Shown in pieces: positions 63,962 to 64,000 of a DNA stretch of 64,000 nucleotides. Each line of letters starts with the position of its first letter. The stretch's first letter is position 1. The stretch is from Amia ocellicauda. Its lineage: Eukaryota > Chordata > Actinopteri > Amiiformes > Amiidae. Location of the stretch: assembly GCF_036373705.1 (NCBI RefSeq), contig NC_089858.1, positions 14,751,249 through 14,815,248 on the forward strand, read 5' to 3'. The position numbers and the translations under genes are program-made. The notes beneath the pieces were generated by a model. That model had not been told where the DNA came from, did no database searches, and was given only the letters and a program-made list of their open reading frames with translations.

Positions 63962-64000
63962 GTGAGGAAACCACTCCCTGCTTTAGACTGGTGATTGTCA

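Overview
The window looks like a stretch of ray-finned fish nuclear genome. The genes have vertebrate exon/intron structure with GT-AG borders, and intergenic and intronic DNA is AT-rich and full of microsatellites. The transposon load is fish-like: Tc1/mariner elements, a hAT element, a tRNA-derived SINE and a Ty3/gypsy relic. The sequence alone does not fix the species.

Layout, left to right. 1-10278 is non-coding on present evidence, interrupted by a young Tc1-like transposon at 5304-6888. At 10279-10596 is the last coding exon (TM6 to C-terminus) of a galanin receptor type 1 gene on the + strand; its earlier exons were not found here. ddx28, a single-exon mitochondrial DEAD-box helicase gene, lies on the - strand at 13114-14853. 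It is head-to-head with dus2 (tRNA-dihydrouridine synthase 2), whose 15 coding exons run from 16460 to 31096 on the + strand and join in frame into 476 codons. nfatc3 follows on the + strand: exon 1 at 40246-40336, an 18.6 kb intron, the large regulatory exon 2 at 58985-60101, and exon 3 at 63799-63961, which opens the Rel-homology DNA-binding region. The rest of nfatc3 lies beyond the right edge.

From established knowledge, ddx28-dus2-nfatc3 is the same neighbourhood as human 16q22.1. A galr1 gene beside nfatc3 mirrors human 18q23, where GALR1 lies near NFATC1, so this galr1 may be a whole-genome-duplication paralogue. ddx28 and dus2 both act in RNA biology (mitochondrial ribosome assembly and tRNA modification) and probably share a bidirectional promoter. 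galr1 and nfatc3 are signalling genes with no evident functional tie to them beyond synteny.

Mobile DNA: the Tc1 at 5304-6888 has 202-bp terminal repeats and a transposase broken by one frameshift. dus2 intron 13 holds a 2.86-kb hAT-like element with an exact 8-bp target duplication, and a second, internally deleted Tc1 sits inside it. The dus2-nfatc3 spacer has a SINE, a third Tc1 relic and a gypsy reverse-transcriptase relic. I found no new enzymatic or defence system. The points most worth checking are the galr1/nfatc3 linkage, the nested transposons, the nfatc3 leader uORFs and the shared ddx28/dus2 promoter.
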